A stretch of DNA of 64,000 bases from Acidobacteriota bacterium (GCA_029263415.1 JAJCXN010000009.1:1-64000); one strand, 5' to 3'; positions 25,038 through 35,053 are shown, counted from the stretch's first letter. Notes: generated from the sequence alone by a model not told the origin. Numbers and translations are program-made.

Positions 25038-26312
25038 ATGTTGAGGATGGGGTCGAAGGACGTGAGAAGAGCAATGGCTCTTTCTGGCTTGGTGCTGCTT
25101 CTAGCAGCGGTGGTGAACGCGGAGGAAACTGATTGGCCGAGTTGGCGTGGGCCCTCTGCCAATGGCTATAGCGCGGCGACTGGACTTCCAACTACGTGGT
25201 CGGCCACCGACAGCGTGGTGTGGAAGACCCAGCTTCCAGGGGTGTCTGCGGCGACGCCGATCATTTTTGGTGACAGGATTTTTCTCAATGTAGGGGTGGA
25301 CGAGGACCTTGAACTTTGGGCTCTCGAAGCAGCCTCAGGAAAGGTGGCTTGGAAGGGGCCCCTGGGTGTTGGCAACCAATCGACGCGCAAGCAAGACATG
25401 TCGTCGCCTTCGCCCGTGGTGGATGAAGAACGCGTGGTGGCGCTCACCGGGCGTGGCACGGTCAAGGGCTTCTCCCACGGCGGAGAGGAACTGTGGAAGC
25501 GCGATCTCGAGACCGAGTACGGAGCGTTTGGTCTGAACTGGGGTTATGCGTCGTCTCCCTTGTTGGTTGATGGCATCTGCTACATCCAGGTTCTGCATGG
25601 CGCGCGAACCGATGATCCGTCCTATCTGATCGCGATCAATGCGGCGACTGGCGAGACGATCTGGCGAGTCGAACGTGAGACCGACGCCGAGCGTGAGTCG
25701 CCTGACTCCTACACCACGCCAACGATGCTTCCGCGAGGTGGCGACTGGGAGTTGGTCATCTCGGGCGCCGACTATGTGACCGGTCATGACCCCAAGAACG
25801 GCAAAGAACTGTGGCGTGTTGGCGGCCTGAATCCCGAGCGGCGTGGGATGTACCGGATTGTCGCTACGCCGACGGTGATAGGCGACAAGCTGATCGTCCC
25901 CTCAAGGGTTTCCCCGCTTTTGGTGCTCGATGTCAGCGGCACCGGTCAACCGAAAGTGCTGTGGCAGCTGGAACGCGGAACCGACGTACCCTCGCCAGGA
26001 ACCGACGGCAAGAGCTTGTTCGTGGTGGATGATCGGGGTGCCATCAGGCGCTTTGACCTGGAGACCGGGGAGCCCACTTGGGAACCGCAGCGGCTGGCGC
26101 AGGGCAACTACAGTGGCTCGCCAGTGGTCGCGGATGGGAAGTTGTACGTGACCAGCGAAACCGGAGTGACGTCAGTGATCGCGATTGACGGGGATTTCAA
26201 ACTGATCGCAGAGAATCAGACAGATGGATACGTCTTAGCGAGTCCGGCTGTGGCGGGGGGAAGGATCTTCCTGCGCACCGACTCTGCTCTGTACTCCATT
26301 GGCGAGAAGTGA
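25038..26312 (+). CDS. Exported PQQ-like beta-propeller protein 1
   Basis: The 424-residue product has a signal peptide ending near VVNAEE and a mature start of TDWPSWRGPSANG. About seven blades follow, with the repeated pattern LWALEAASGKVAWK, LIAINAATGETIWR, GHDPKNGKELWR. The fold is the BamB/quinoprotein propeller. The Cys-Cys ring and calcium ligands of true PQQ dehydrogenases are not evident, so enzymatic activity is doubtful. AGGAAGGG precedes the start. It has four relatives between 33.7 and 41.9 kb. Confidence 0.85.
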   Translation: MLRMGSKDVRRAMALSGLVLLLAAVVNAEETDWPSWRGPSANGYSAATGLPTTWSATDSVVWKTQLPGVSAATPIIFGDRIFLNVGVDEDLELWALEAASGKVAWKGPLGVGNQSTRKQDMSSPSPVVDEERVVALTGRGTVKGFSHGGEELWKRDLETEYGAFGLNWGYASSPLLVDGICYIQVLHGARTDDPSYLIAINAATGETIWRVERETDAERESPDSYTTPTMLPRGGDWELVISGADYVTGHDPKNGKELWRVGGLNPERRGMYRIVATPTVIGDKLIVPSRVSPLLVLDVSGTGQPKVLWQLERGTDVPSPGTDGKSLFVVDDRGAIRRFDLETGEPTWEPQRLAQGNYSGSPVVADGKLYVTSETGVTSVIAIDGDFKLIAENQTDGYVLASPAVAGGRIFLRTDSALYSIGEK

Positions 26313-26541
26313 GAACGACCGTTCTTGATTGTTCCTTGAGTCTGCGTACAGTTCTCGGGTCGCTCGCATGGTCGCAGACTCAGCGCCTGAGCTGCAGCCT
26401 GGCACTGGGCTGACTTACCGGGTTGGTCTGATGGTCGTTGTACACGGGGCGTTTCCCGTTAACCAGTCGGCTGCCTGTCGGCTGCTAGAGTCCGCCGGTC
26501 TCGGCAGTTTGTCCTTCTTACGCATCGGAGAAATAGGTTCT

Positions 26542-27639
26542 ATGGTTCTTTCAAAGCGACGGTTGTCTTGGTTGAACGGTCTTCTGCGGTTGCATGCAAC
26601 GTTGCTCTTGGTCTCGTTGGCTGCGTGCGGTGGTGAGAGTGGCAATGCTGCTGGAGATGGCGAGAGCGAGCGGCGGTTTGTGAGCGTGGGCACAGCTCCT
26701 CCAGGCGGAGCGTTCTTTGTTGTTGGTGGCGCGCTAGCCGAGGTGATGGACGCTTCGGGGCCTGATGGCTGGAGGGTGAGTGCGGAGGCAACCAAGGGGT
26801 CGAAGGAGAACATTCGACGGTTGGTCACGGGTGAACTGGATCTTGCCTTGGCTAACTCTGCAATTAGCTACTTCGCCGTGCGGGGCGAGGGCGAATGGGA
26901 GAAGGCCTTCGGTATTCGAACGGTGATGACTCTTGCGCCCAACGTCGGGGTGTTCTTGACTCCAGAGGGGTCAGGGATCGAACGACTTTCCGAACTTGCC
27001 GGCAAACGGGTGGTGGTTGGTCCTGCAGGTGCTGGGTTTGAGTACTTTCTGCGGCCGGTGCTCGCGGCGCATGGCGTGTCCTATGACGACTTTACTCCGC
27101 TCAACGCTACCCAGGCGGGCGCAGTGGACATGCTGAGTGACGGCTCAGCTTCGGCAGCATTTCTTGGCGGCGCAGTGCCCACCGCGTCCGTCACCCAGGC
27201 GACGGCGTCCGGCGGCATGAGGTTCTTGCCGTATGAGACGGAACCGATCGAAAGCCTGCTCACGGACTACGCTTTCTTTGATCGCGCAACGATTCCTTCC
27301 GGGACGTATAACGGGCTTGAAGCCGATTTTGATGGTCTCAACGTTGGCTCGATGCACCTGATTGCGAGTGCCGACGCGGACGAAGAGTTCGTCTATCAGG
27401 CGACCAAGACGATCTGGGAGAACCGCGCGGCGGTGGTCGAGCGTCACCCAGCTGGTCGAGCGATCAACCCCAAGGTTGCGATTCGGAACACCGGGCTCGA
27501 GTTTCATCCAGGCGCCATTCGCTTCTTTACTGAGATCGGTATCTGGCCGGTCCCTCCCACTGAGTCGGACGCCGCTGAGTCGGACGCCGCTGGGTCGGAC
27601 GCTGCTGAGTCGGACGCCGCTGAGTCGGACGCAGAGTAG
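26542..27639 (+). CDS. TAXI family TRAP transporter solute-binding lipoprotein
   Basis: The 365-residue product is predicted to be a lipoprotein, with lipobox LAAC (Cys29) after a hydrophobic stretch. The body is TAXI-like: FVSVGTAPPGGAFFVVGGALAEVM, GSKENIRRLVTGELDLALANS, LSELAGKRVVVGPAGAGFEY. It should capture an organic acid for the permease encoded next, whose GTG overlaps this stop by one base. The tail consists of five ESDAA-like units. ATG 26542 was preferred over 26329 because only it gives a proper lipoprotein signal. The 229-bp gap upstream holds nothing clear. Confidence 0.9.
   Translation: MVLSKRRLSWLNGLLRLHATLLLVSLAACGGESGNAAGDGESERRFVSVGTAPPGGAFFVVGGALAEVMDASGPDGWRVSAEATKGSKENIRRLVTGELDLALANSAISYFAVRGEGEWEKAFGIRTVMTLAPNVGVFLTPEGSGIERLSELAGKRVVVGPAGAGFEYFLRPVLAAHGVSYDDFTPLNATQAGAVDMLSDGSASAAFLGGAVPTASVTQATASGGMRFLPYETEPIESLLTDYAFFDRATIPSGTYNGLEADFDGLNVGSMHLIASADADEEFVYQATKTIWENRAAVVERHPAGRAINPKVAIRNTGLEFHPGAIRFFTEIGIWPVPPTESDAAESDAAGSDAAESDAAESDAE
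27562..27636. repeat. 15-bp minisatellite at the end of the TAXI receptor gene
   Basis: Five units close to GAGTCGGACGCCGCT encode the terminal acidic ESDAA repeats. The unit length is the same as in the uracil-DNA glycosylase linker, but the sequence differs. Confidence 0.9.
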
Positions 27640-29600
27640 TGACGGCGGCTGGCGCGCAGGCTGCTCCTGGGCGAGTGCTTCACTCAGAACGCTTCGTTCG
27701 ATGGTGCAGCCTTGCTCTTGTTGCGTTCGTTCTGGTTGAGGTCAACTATCCGAACCTCAGGCCTCAGAGCCAGCTCGCGATCTTTGCTGCGTTAGGAATC
27801 GCTCTCACTTTGGTGAGTGGCCCACGATTGAAGTTCCGCTGGATTGGAGCGGTGCTCGCAGCAGGCTTTGGAGTTACGGCGACGTGGATTGTGGTCCAGA
27901 CCGAACCCGTGTTCTCGAGTCTCTGGCAGTCAGGTAGCTCGTTGGGCGACCGGGCTGGCGCCGAGACCCCAGTCGACCTCGCTTTGGGTGCCCTTGGTCT
28001 GGTTGTGGTGATCGTTGCTGCCCAACGCAAAGTTGGATGGGCGTTGCCGATCATGGCGGTGGTGTTCTTGGCCTACGCCCGCTTCGGTGCGTCGCTGCCT
28101 GAGTTCATGTTGCCTCACAAGGGCTATGACGTCGACCGCATCTTGTCGCAGACCTTCGTGCAATCTCAGGGCGTATTCGGGATCGCACTGCGCGTCATGT
28201 TCAGCTACGTCTTCCTATTCGTGTTCTTTGGCGCGTTGCTGGAACTTAGTGGTGCCACGCAGTTCATCATCGGTGCTGCCCAGCGTCTCTTCTCAGGTAC
28301 CACCGGCGGCGCGGCGAAGGTTTCGGTGCTGAGTTCGGGACTCATGGGCTCGCTCTCGGGGAGCGCGGTCGCTAATACCGCGACCACCGGTACCTTTACC
28401 ATTCCTCTGATGCGGAGCTCTGGGTTTAGTCGACACATCGCTGCCGGAGTCGAAGCTGCGGCGAGCTCGGGTGGCGCGCTCGTACCCCCGGTGATGGGGG
28501 CAGGCGCGTACATGATGCTCGAGATCGTGGAGCCTTCGGTGACCTACCTGGAGATCATTCGAGCCGCGCTGATTCCAGCGATCCTCTACTATCTATCGTT
28601 GTTCATGATCGTTCACTTGTACGCCCGGCGCGTCGAGGATTGTGGCGTTGTCGAAGATGCCGACACCATTGATCGAGAAGCGCTAGACCAACCAGGTCCG
28701 ACGGCCGGGGCTTGGCCAGGGGTGCTCTTCGCGGGCTCACTCGGTACCCTGATCGTATTCTTAGGCTTGGGCTTCACGGTCTTCCGTGCGGTCACCGTGG
28801 CGATAGTGGTCCTGGTGGCTCTGGCCGCGGTCTCACCTGCTACTCGGCTCACCGCGTCGCGGATTATGGACGCGGCGGTACGCGCCAGCAAGGCAGGCGT
28901 CGCCTTGATCTGTGCCGCGTCCTGCGTCGGAATTGTGGTCGGTGTGGTCACCCTGACAGGTATTGGCACCAAGCTGCCTGGGCTGATTTTGCCGCTCGCG
29001 GAGCAGAGTTTGATGCTGGCCTTGCTCGTGTTGATGGTGAGCTCGATCGTGCTTGGCATGGGGCTACCGTCTGCCGTTTGCTACTTGTTGATGGCGACGC
29101 TCATCGGGCCGGTCATCGGCGACCTCGGCATCGTTCCGCTATCGGCTCACTTCTTCATCTTCTACTTCGGGATGATGTCGATGGTGACACCGCCGGTGGC
29201 GCTTGCGGCCTATACCGCGGCGTCGATTGCCGAGAGCGGAATCATGCGCTCAGGGTTTGCTGCGTTTCGTTTCGCGCTCGCAGGATTCACTCTTCCGTTT
29301 CTGTTTGTGCTGCGACCGGAACTGCTGCTGTTGTCCGCTGACGGCCAAGTGTCTGCGCAGAAGGTCGTTGTGTCCGTAGTGGTGGCTGTCTTGGGTCTAA
29401 TCCCTCTAGCTGCTGCGATCTCAGGGTTCTTGCGGGGCGGCCTCAGGATGCCAATCCGAGTGGTGTTGTTTGGCGCAGCCATGTTGCTGCTGTGGCCCGG
29501 TGAGGCTGCGTACGGCGCGACTCAGCTGTTGGGCACCGTGATTCTCGTCGCCGCCTTGGCTTTGCCTCCGCGCATGCTTTCATCGCCTGGCTCTGGCTGA
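27639..29600 (+). CDS. TRAP transporter permease, fused small and large subunits (TAXI type)
   Basis: The 653-residue product is entirely membrane-embedded. The first 130 residues hold the four-helix part and the rest the DctM-like 12-helix part. Signature segments are MGSLSGSAVANTATTGTFTIPLM, GGALVPPVMGAGAYMM, and GMGLPSAVCYLLMATLIGPV. Together with the lipoprotein upstream it forms a sodium- or proton-driven uptake system for organic acids. It is convergent with the AMP-ligase gene; the 155-bp gap shows no clear terminator. Confidence 0.93.
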   Translation: MTAAGAQAAPGRVLHSERFVRWCSLALVAFVLVEVNYPNLRPQSQLAIFAALGIALTLVSGPRLKFRWIGAVLAAGFGVTATWIVVQTEPVFSSLWQSGSSLGDRAGAETPVDLALGALGLVVVIVAAQRKVGWALPIMAVVFLAYARFGASLPEFMLPHKGYDVDRILSQTFVQSQGVFGIALRVMFSYVFLFVFFGALLELSGATQFIIGAAQRLFSGTTGGAAKVSVLSSGLMGSLSGSAVANTATTGTFTIPLMRSSGFSRHIAAGVEAAASSGGALVPPVMGAGAYMMLEIVEPSVTYLEIIRAALIPAILYYLSLFMIVHLYARRVEDCGVVEDADTIDREALDQPGPTAGAWPGVLFAGSLGTLIVFLGLGFTVFRAVTVAIVVLVALAAVSPATRLTASRIMDAAVRASKAGVALICAASCVGIVVGVVTLTGIGTKLPGLILPLAEQSLMLALLVLMVSSIVLGMGLPSAVCYLLMATLIGPVIGDLGIVPLSAHFFIFYFGMMSMVTPPVALAAYTAASIAESGIMRSGFAAFRFALAGFTLPFLFVLRPELLLLSADGQVSAQKVVVSVVVAVLGLIPLAAAISGFLRGGLRMPIRVVLFGAAMLLLWPGEAAYGATQLLGTVILVAALALPPRMLSSPGSG

Positions 29601-29755
29601 TCCCGGCGGCCCTGACACCTCCGGCACCGCCGACTGGGCCGATGGCGCGCCTGATCCAGCAGACTATCCGGGAGTGCAGACCGATCCGGCGCCGAATGGT
29701 TGCTGTCCGGTGGGACGCTGGCATCACCGTCGAGTGACGTTGCAGTCGATTGGCT

Positions 29756-31057
29756 CTAGCCCAAACCAGTGCGCCGCTCGAACCGGAAACGTCGCGCCTT
29801 GAGCTCGTAGCGGGGCAGCGATTCTTTCGCCGCGGTGACACCGACGCGTAGGCTGAGGTCGTTCTTCAAACGTTGGGCCACCTGGGTCTCGAGGGCACCG
29901 TTGGTGGGCCCTCCGGGACTCGCCTCGACTACGATCTCGAGCTCGGCCAGGCCGTCGGTGTGAATGACCGTCGCCTGGAACTCGGCGACGCCGGGGCTTC
30001 CGAGCACAACGTTCTCTATGGCGGCCGGAAAGACGTTGACTCCCCGGATCACGAACATGTCATCGATGCGTCCAAGAACACCGCCGCGGAGTCGGTGGTA
30101 GGAACACAAGGGATCTGGGGCGAGTAGGCAAACAGAGTCGCCTGTGCGGTAGCGAAGCAGCGCGCTGCCTCGACGAGAGAACGAGCTTAGGACTAGCTCG
30201 CCGGTGCGGGAGCCGTCGGCTGCGGGGACAGCGACAGCACTCGTCTCGGGATCGATGACTTCGGCGATGAAGTGTGCGTCGTTGATGCACATTTCGCCGA
30301 AGGGTGCGCCGGGGTACGTTGCGGGAAAGCCCCATGCCCCGATTTCAGTAGCTCCAGCATGATCGTAGACGGTCGCGTTGAATGAGTGTTTGAGCTTGCG
30401 ATGGATGTTCTCGACACTGGCGCCGGGTTCACCGGCGTGGATCAAAGTAGTGAGCGAGGATGACGCAAGGTCGATGCCTTCACGGCTCGCTGCCTCGGCC
30501 AGATGCAGGCCGTAGGTCGGGGTGCAGACCAAGACCGTCGCGTCCTCTTCAACCATAGCTTGCAGTCGTTGTGCTGTGGTTTGACTTCCTCCAGAGACCA
30601 CTAGGCAGCCCATACGTTGCGCTGCCTCGAATGCTCCCCAGAAGCCGATGAAAGGACCGAACGAGAAGGCCACAAATACTCGATCTCCGGGCGAGACGTT
30701 CGCTGCGGAGAACACTTGGACCCAGCAGTCTAGAAAGGCGGACCAGCTCTCTTGCGTGTCTAGCCACCTCAATGGTTGGCCGGTGGTGCCAGAAGTGCGG
30801 TGTAGTCGGACGTACTGAGATAGAGGCTGCGTGAGCAGGGAACCATAGGGCGAGTGGCGTTCTTGATCAGCCGCCAACTCGCTTTTGGTCGTGAAGGGTA
30901 GGGATGCGAGATCTTCGATCTCGAAGCGCGCTGCGTTGATCGTATTGAAGTCGATCTTGCAACGATAGAACTCAGAGCCGCGCGCGAGATCTGCAAGTAG
31001 CGCGCGTAGGCCGTTGGTCTGAACCTTGAGCAGCTGGTCTCGCTGGCGGCGGCTCAT
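29756..31057 (-). CDS. Phenylacetate-CoA ligase-like AMP-forming enzyme
   Basis: The 433-residue product is close to the PaaK length. The ATP loop is RTSGTTGQP, the adenylate motif is near HAGATEIGAWG, and YRTGD and GRIDDMFVIRGVNVFPAAIE mark the hinge and C-terminal domain. It activates a carboxylic acid, probably aromatic, to its CoA thioester. No other phenylacetate pathway gene is adjacent, so the substrate is open. The start overlaps the stop of the preceding membrane-protein gene (ATGA). Confidence 0.85.
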   Translation of the reverse strand: MSRRQRDQLLKVQTNGLRALLADLARGSEFYRCKIDFNTINAARFEIEDLASLPFTTKSELAADQERHSPYGSLLTQPLSQYVRLHRTSGTTGQPLRWLDTQESWSAFLDCWVQVFSAANVSPGDRVFVAFSFGPFIGFWGAFEAAQRMGCLVVSGGSQTTAQRLQAMVEEDATVLVCTPTYGLHLAEAASREGIDLASSSLTTLIHAGEPGASVENIHRKLKHSFNATVYDHAGATEIGAWGFPATYPGAPFGEMCINDAHFIAEVIDPETSAVAVPAADGSRTGELVLSSFSRRGSALLRYRTGDSVCLLAPDPLCSYHRLRGGVLGRIDDMFVIRGVNVFPAAIENVVLGSPGVAEFQATVIHTDGLAELEIVVEASPGGPTNGALETQVAQRLKNDLSLRVGVTAAKESLPRYELKARRFRFERRTGLG

Positions 31058-31869
31058 GGTTGGCGTTCGGGCCTTTCAAGTGTGGCTGCGCCGCTCAGGT
31101 CGACGGTTGACGTCTGCAGCGCAGTGTCGGAGAAGACCGGTGCGTCTTCGTCGGCAAACACCACGTCGACCCGCACTTCGCTCGAGTCGGTACCGAAGTT
31201 GGCCAATAACCAGCGCTCGACAAACTCCTGAGTCCGACGTCGGCCCAGTTCGCGTACCAGTTCGACATTCTTGTTAGCCCGCTCCTCGGCCATCGCGCCC
31301 ATGCCGTTGCGCAGGGCATCAAGTACCGGTTGCTCGTCGCGCCAGAGGGACTCCTCCTGGACTCGGTAGTCGATCTTCGAGGGGTTGAAGGCTGGACGGT
31401 TGTGTTCGATCGGCGGCGCCAACACGGTCAGTCTGGAGTCCTCGAGAACGAAGTGCCATGCCCCGTTGAGGTCGAGGAAGTAGGAGTACTCGACTGGAGC
31501 TCGCGCCTCGACGACCACGCGTGGCAGTTCGAGCTGGCCCCAGAACGCGGTTTGACTGTCGGAGCGTTCAAACAGCTCCAGTTGATCGATGGTCGCAAAC
31601 TGAAACCGACTACTGCCCTCGATCTGGGTAGTGTAGGAGGAGAAGCTCGTTGCGATCTCGCCTGATCGGAAGGCACTGGCGATGTCCTTGAGGGCGGTGA
31701 GCCCCTGGCGGGCGACTTCTACGGTCTGAAGGGCCGCCGACTTGGCCGTTCGGGTGAGGTAGATCACAACCGTCGTTGCGAGCAGTAGCGCGGTCACCAC
31801 AATGATCGTGATCGCCAACGGCCAAGAGAACCGACGTCGATGTTGGGACGGGTTGGGAGCTGTACTCAT
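31054..31869 (-). CDS. Single-pass membrane protein, DUF4230-like
   Basis: The 271-residue product has a short basic N-terminus, one membrane helix (about 16-38), then an extracytoplasmic domain. Its pattern FQFATIDQLELFERSDS...VVVEARAPVEYSYFLDLNG...FVLEDSRLTVLAPPIE resembles DUF4230 proteins, though I hold this weakly. Function unknown. It is coupled to the AMP-ligase gene by a 4-bp overlap and is divergent from the dynamin gene, with 84 bp between starts. Confidence 0.65.
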   Translation of the reverse strand: MSTAPNPSQHRRRFSWPLAITIIVVTALLLATTVVIYLTRTAKSAALQTVEVARQGLTALKDIASAFRSGEIATSFSSYTTQIEGSSRFQFATIDQLELFERSDSQTAFWGQLELPRVVVEARAPVEYSYFLDLNGAWHFVLEDSRLTVLAPPIEHNRPAFNPSKIDYRVQEESLWRDEQPVLDALRNGMGAMAEERANKNVELVRELGRRRTQEFVERWLLANFGTDSSEVRVDVVFADEDAPVFSDTALQTSTVDLSGAATLERPERQP

Positions 31870-31953
31870 CCAGGGAGGCTATCGTTTTGCGCGAGCGAAG
31901 GCGAAAACCTGCGGTCACGTATCTGGTCCCGTTGCTACAGTCTGCTCGCTACT

Positions 31954-33690
31954 ATGACGAACCGCGATCAATCTTCTGCTGAGCCCAAGGCTGTCCTAGA
32001 TCACTGCGTAGAGACTGCTAAGGGCGTTCTGGACCGCTTGGCCGCCGTGTTGGAGCGCACCGCAGCAACTGACGAGGATCGTCGCGCCCTGCTCGACAGT
32101 CATCGTCAGCTAGACGAACTGTTTTTGGTGGTTGTAGTAGGGGAGTTCAACGCCGGCAAGAGCGCATTCTTGAACGCGGTACTCGGCGAAGATTTGCTCG
32201 AGCAAGGGCCAACGCCCACCACGTCGCGCATCCATCGGCTGCAGTGGGGTGAAGAACGATCGACCCACATCGCAATGGACGGCATCGTGGAAGTCTCGGC
32301 TCCGCTCGCTCGGCTGGAGCGAACCTGCTGGGTCGATACGCCAGGAACCAACGCCATCGACCGCGAGCATGAGCGGCTTACTAGACACTTTGTGCCGCGC
32401 GCCGATTTTGTTCTGTTCGTCACCTCTGCCGACCGACCGTTCACCGAAAGCGAACGCAGCTTCTTGGAGTCGATTCGTGAGTGGGGCAAGAAGGTTGTGT
32501 TCGTGGTCAACAAGATCGACATCTTGGAGGCTGACGACCGAGAGCGTGTTCTGAGTTTCGTTTCCGAGCAGGTCAGCCAACTATTGACGCTCGACGCTCC
32601 AGTGTTCGGCTTGAGTGCCAAGCAGGCCTTAGCGGAGGCCGGAGAGGCAAGGGTCGGTTCGAACAGCGGACTGTCTGAATTGGTTGCCCATCTCGATGCC
32701 ACGCTCGATGCACTAGAGCGGTTTCGATTGAAGTTGTTGAGCCCGCTCGAGGTCGGCAAGCGGTTGGCCGTCGATCAGTCGACTCATGTTTCCGAGACTC
32801 GAGAGGTGCTGCGCGAGGACGTGGCTACTCTCGAAGAACTCGATCGGCAGCTGAATCTGTTTCGCGAGGACATGACCCGCGAATTCGAGCTGCGATTAGG
32901 TAACGTCGATCGCCAGCTGCGCATGGTCGAGAACCGAGGTGACGAGTTCTTTGACGAACTCTTGCGGATGGGTCGGATCCGCGATCTGCTGCACAAGACC
33001 AAAGTTGAACGCGAGTTCGAGCGGCAGGTGATCGGCGACTTACCGGTCGATATCGAGCGCCAGGTGCACGACCTGATCGACTGGATGGTCGATTGTGAGA
33101 TCCGCCAGTGGCAAGGGTTGCAGCGACGGATTAGCGATCGCCTTGATCAGCATCGCGAGCGCATCACCGGCCGAGCAGCGGAGCTCGAGTCGCAACGAAC
33201 GAAGCTCCTGGAGTCGGTTGGGAGGGTGGCTCGGCGGGCGGTCGGGACCTTCGAGAAGGAGAAGGAGGCTCGGCGGCTCGCAGACTCTGTGCAACGAGCA
33301 GTTGCGAGTGCGGCGCTGCTCGAAGTTGGAGCAGTGGGTCTGGGATCGATCCTGGCGATCGCTACCACTTCGACCTTTGCGGATGTCACCGGAATACTGG
33401 CTGCTGGTGTGCTTGCCACCGTCGGCTTCTTCGTGATTCCCAACAAGCGTAGGCGGGCCAAGCTGCAACTGCGCTCGCGCCTTGAGGCACTTCGTGGGCG
33501 TCTTCTGGGCGGCTTGCGCGGGGAGTTTGACGCCGAGATGGAATCGATGATCGGTCGACTGCGTGAGGCGACTGGACCCTACACGCGATTCGTACGGGCG
33601 GAAACGCAGAACCTTGATGCCTTGGCGGAAGACCTGCGTGAGCTCAAGGAAGAGCTGATGTCGATCGCGGATCGGGTGCGCGCGGCGTAG
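31954..33690 (+). CDS. Bacterial dynamin-like GTPase
   Basis: The 578-residue product starts at ATG 31954. GTPase motifs are in order: G1 GEFNAGKS (63-70), G2 TPTTS (87-91), G3 DTPG (128-131), G4 NKID (186-189). Long helices follow, then two hydrophobic segments (about 447-492, ending GFFVIPNKRRR), and a last helical arm. This is the layout of membrane-remodelling bacterial dynamins, which often work as pairs; only one is present here. The longer frame upstream lacks support. Confidence 0.88.
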   Translation: MTNRDQSSAEPKAVLDHCVETAKGVLDRLAAVLERTAATDEDRRALLDSHRQLDELFLVVVVGEFNAGKSAFLNAVLGEDLLEQGPTPTTSRIHRLQWGEERSTHIAMDGIVEVSAPLARLERTCWVDTPGTNAIDREHERLTRHFVPRADFVLFVTSADRPFTESERSFLESIREWGKKVVFVVNKIDILEADDRERVLSFVSEQVSQLLTLDAPVFGLSAKQALAEAGEARVGSNSGLSELVAHLDATLDALERFRLKLLSPLEVGKRLAVDQSTHVSETREVLREDVATLEELDRQLNLFREDMTREFELRLGNVDRQLRMVENRGDEFFDELLRMGRIRDLLHKTKVEREFERQVIGDLPVDIERQVHDLIDWMVDCEIRQWQGLQRRISDRLDQHRERITGRAAELESQRTKLLESVGRVARRAVGTFEKEKEARRLADSVQRAVASAALLEVGAVGLGSILAIATTSTFADVTGILAAGVLATVGFFVIPNKRRRAKLQLRSRLEALRGRLLGGLRGEFDAEMESMIGRLREATGPYTRFVRAETQNLDALAEDLRELKEELMSIADRVRAA

Positions 33691-33751
33691 GGTGGGGGAC
33701 CCAGGTGGCACCGCTAGCCGCAAAAGAGCTGCATGCCAAAGAGCGCCGTAG

Positions 33752-35053
33752 CTATGGGGCAGGCGACGAGGGGCCGAGCTGCCAGGCTGCGAGGGTGTCG
33801 GTATCACGCGCGAACAGGACACCGTTGCTATATGCCGGAAGCGCTCGCGTCGTGGATTGGAAGAGTGCTCTTTTGGCATGCGAAACGAAGCGCTTCGAAT
33901 TGGCTTCGAGCCACAATAGCTCGCCACTGTCGAGCAGCACGAGCAGGCGATCGCCAACTGCGATCAACGATCCAGGACCGGTCGACTCGCTCCAGTTGAT
34001 CGCACCGGTTGCTTGGTCGATCGAGCGCAGTTCGCCGCCGTATTCGACTCGGCCATGGATGCCATAGAGACTGCCCTTGGTGGCGATGATTGGCGCGTAA
34101 TGGGAGGCCAGTGCTTCCTTCGACGTCCACACCTGAGTGGGTGGGCTCTTGCCGATATCGAGCATCACCGCACCTGTGCCGTAGCTGGCACTGAGGAAAA
34201 CCTTGCCATCAACGACGAGCGGGAGCGATGCGTTGACCGATGAACGCAGCCGCGAGCGCCAAGGGTAAGAGTGGGTGAGGGCCCCGGAGTTCGCGTTAGT
34301 GATCGCGAGGCCTTCTCGGGTGAAGAATGCGGCTCGCTGTGTCGGAGTGCTGATCCCAGAGGCCGGGCCTATCGCGATGCCGGACGAATAGGAGGCCTCG
34401 TCGTTGGTAGTGCTCCACAACACCTTGCCGGTCCTAGCAGCAAAAGCGACGATGCCTGCTCCCTGCTTGCCTCCGATGTTGGCGAGCACCGCATCACCAA
34501 TCACCAACGGCGAGCCAGCGGCACCAAAGAAGCCCTTCGCAGATCCGAACTCTTTCTGGGTATCGACCTGCCAGAGCAGCCTGCCGTCGTTGAGATTGAA
34601 CGCGCTCAGCCGGCCTTGGGCGCCGTAGGTGAAAACCCGGCCTGCCTGCATGGTCGCAGGACTTCGTGGGCCTTCGTCAAAACCGAAATCGTCTCGATAG
34701 GCAGTGGAGTAACTCGAGCGCCAATGGGTCCGGCCACTATTTCGATGGATCGCTTCGACGATTTCGTTGTTGCCTTCGCGATGAAACAGGACAACCAAGT
34801 CGCCCGCCACCACTGGGCCAGCGAAGCCTGCACCTACCTTGCGGCTCCACAGTGGCAGGAGTTCGCCCGCAGGTGGTGGCGGACCTGCTTCCCTGGAGAC
34901 TCCGTTGCGATCCAGACCCATGATCTGGGGCCAGTCGTCGGCATTGGCAGTCGCTGCGAGCAAGATCCCTAGAGCTGTGACCCGTCGCGCAACTCCAAGA
35001 GAGGTGCGTCGGCCAGTTGCCGCATGCGGGTTGCCTAGTCTCATTGCGTTCAT
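33752..35053 (-). CDS. Exported PQQ-like beta-propeller protein 2
   Basis: The 433-residue product has a signal peptide ending near ATANADD and a mature start of DDWPQIMGLDRNG, which corresponds to the WPxxRG start of its relatives. Propeller repeats include LSAFNLNDGRLLWQVD, IVAFAARTGKVLWS, LRSIDQATGAINWS. It is divergent from propeller 3 across a 455-bp gap and convergent with the dynamin gene. Two start codons are possible, 35053 and 35044. Confidence 0.85.
   Translation of the reverse strand: MNAMRLGNPHAATGRRTSLGVARRVTALGILLAATANADDWPQIMGLDRNGVSREAGPPPPAGELLPLWSRKVGAGFAGPVVAGDLVVLFHREGNNEIVEAIHRNSGRTHWRSSYSTAYRDDFGFDEGPRSPATMQAGRVFTYGAQGRLSAFNLNDGRLLWQVDTQKEFGSAKGFFGAAGSPLVIGDAVLANIGGKQGAGIVAFAARTGKVLWSTTNDEASYSSGIAIGPASGISTPTQRAAFFTREGLAITNANSGALTHSYPWRSRLRSSVNASLPLVVDGKVFLSASYGTGAVMLDIGKSPPTQVWTSKEALASHYAPIIATKGSLYGIHGRVEYGGELRSIDQATGAINWSESTGPGSLIAVGDRLLVLLDSGELLWLEANSKRFVSHAKRALFQSTTRALPAYSNGVLFARDTDTLAAWQLGPSSPAP

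Noticed and set aside
26312-26325. AGAACG/CGTTCT inverted repeat after propeller 1
   Set aside because: The loop would be 2 nt and no T-run follows, so it is not convincing as a terminator.
26329-26541. Longer start for the TAXI receptor
   Set aside because: The added 71 residues hide the lipoprotein signal, which is well formed from 26542.
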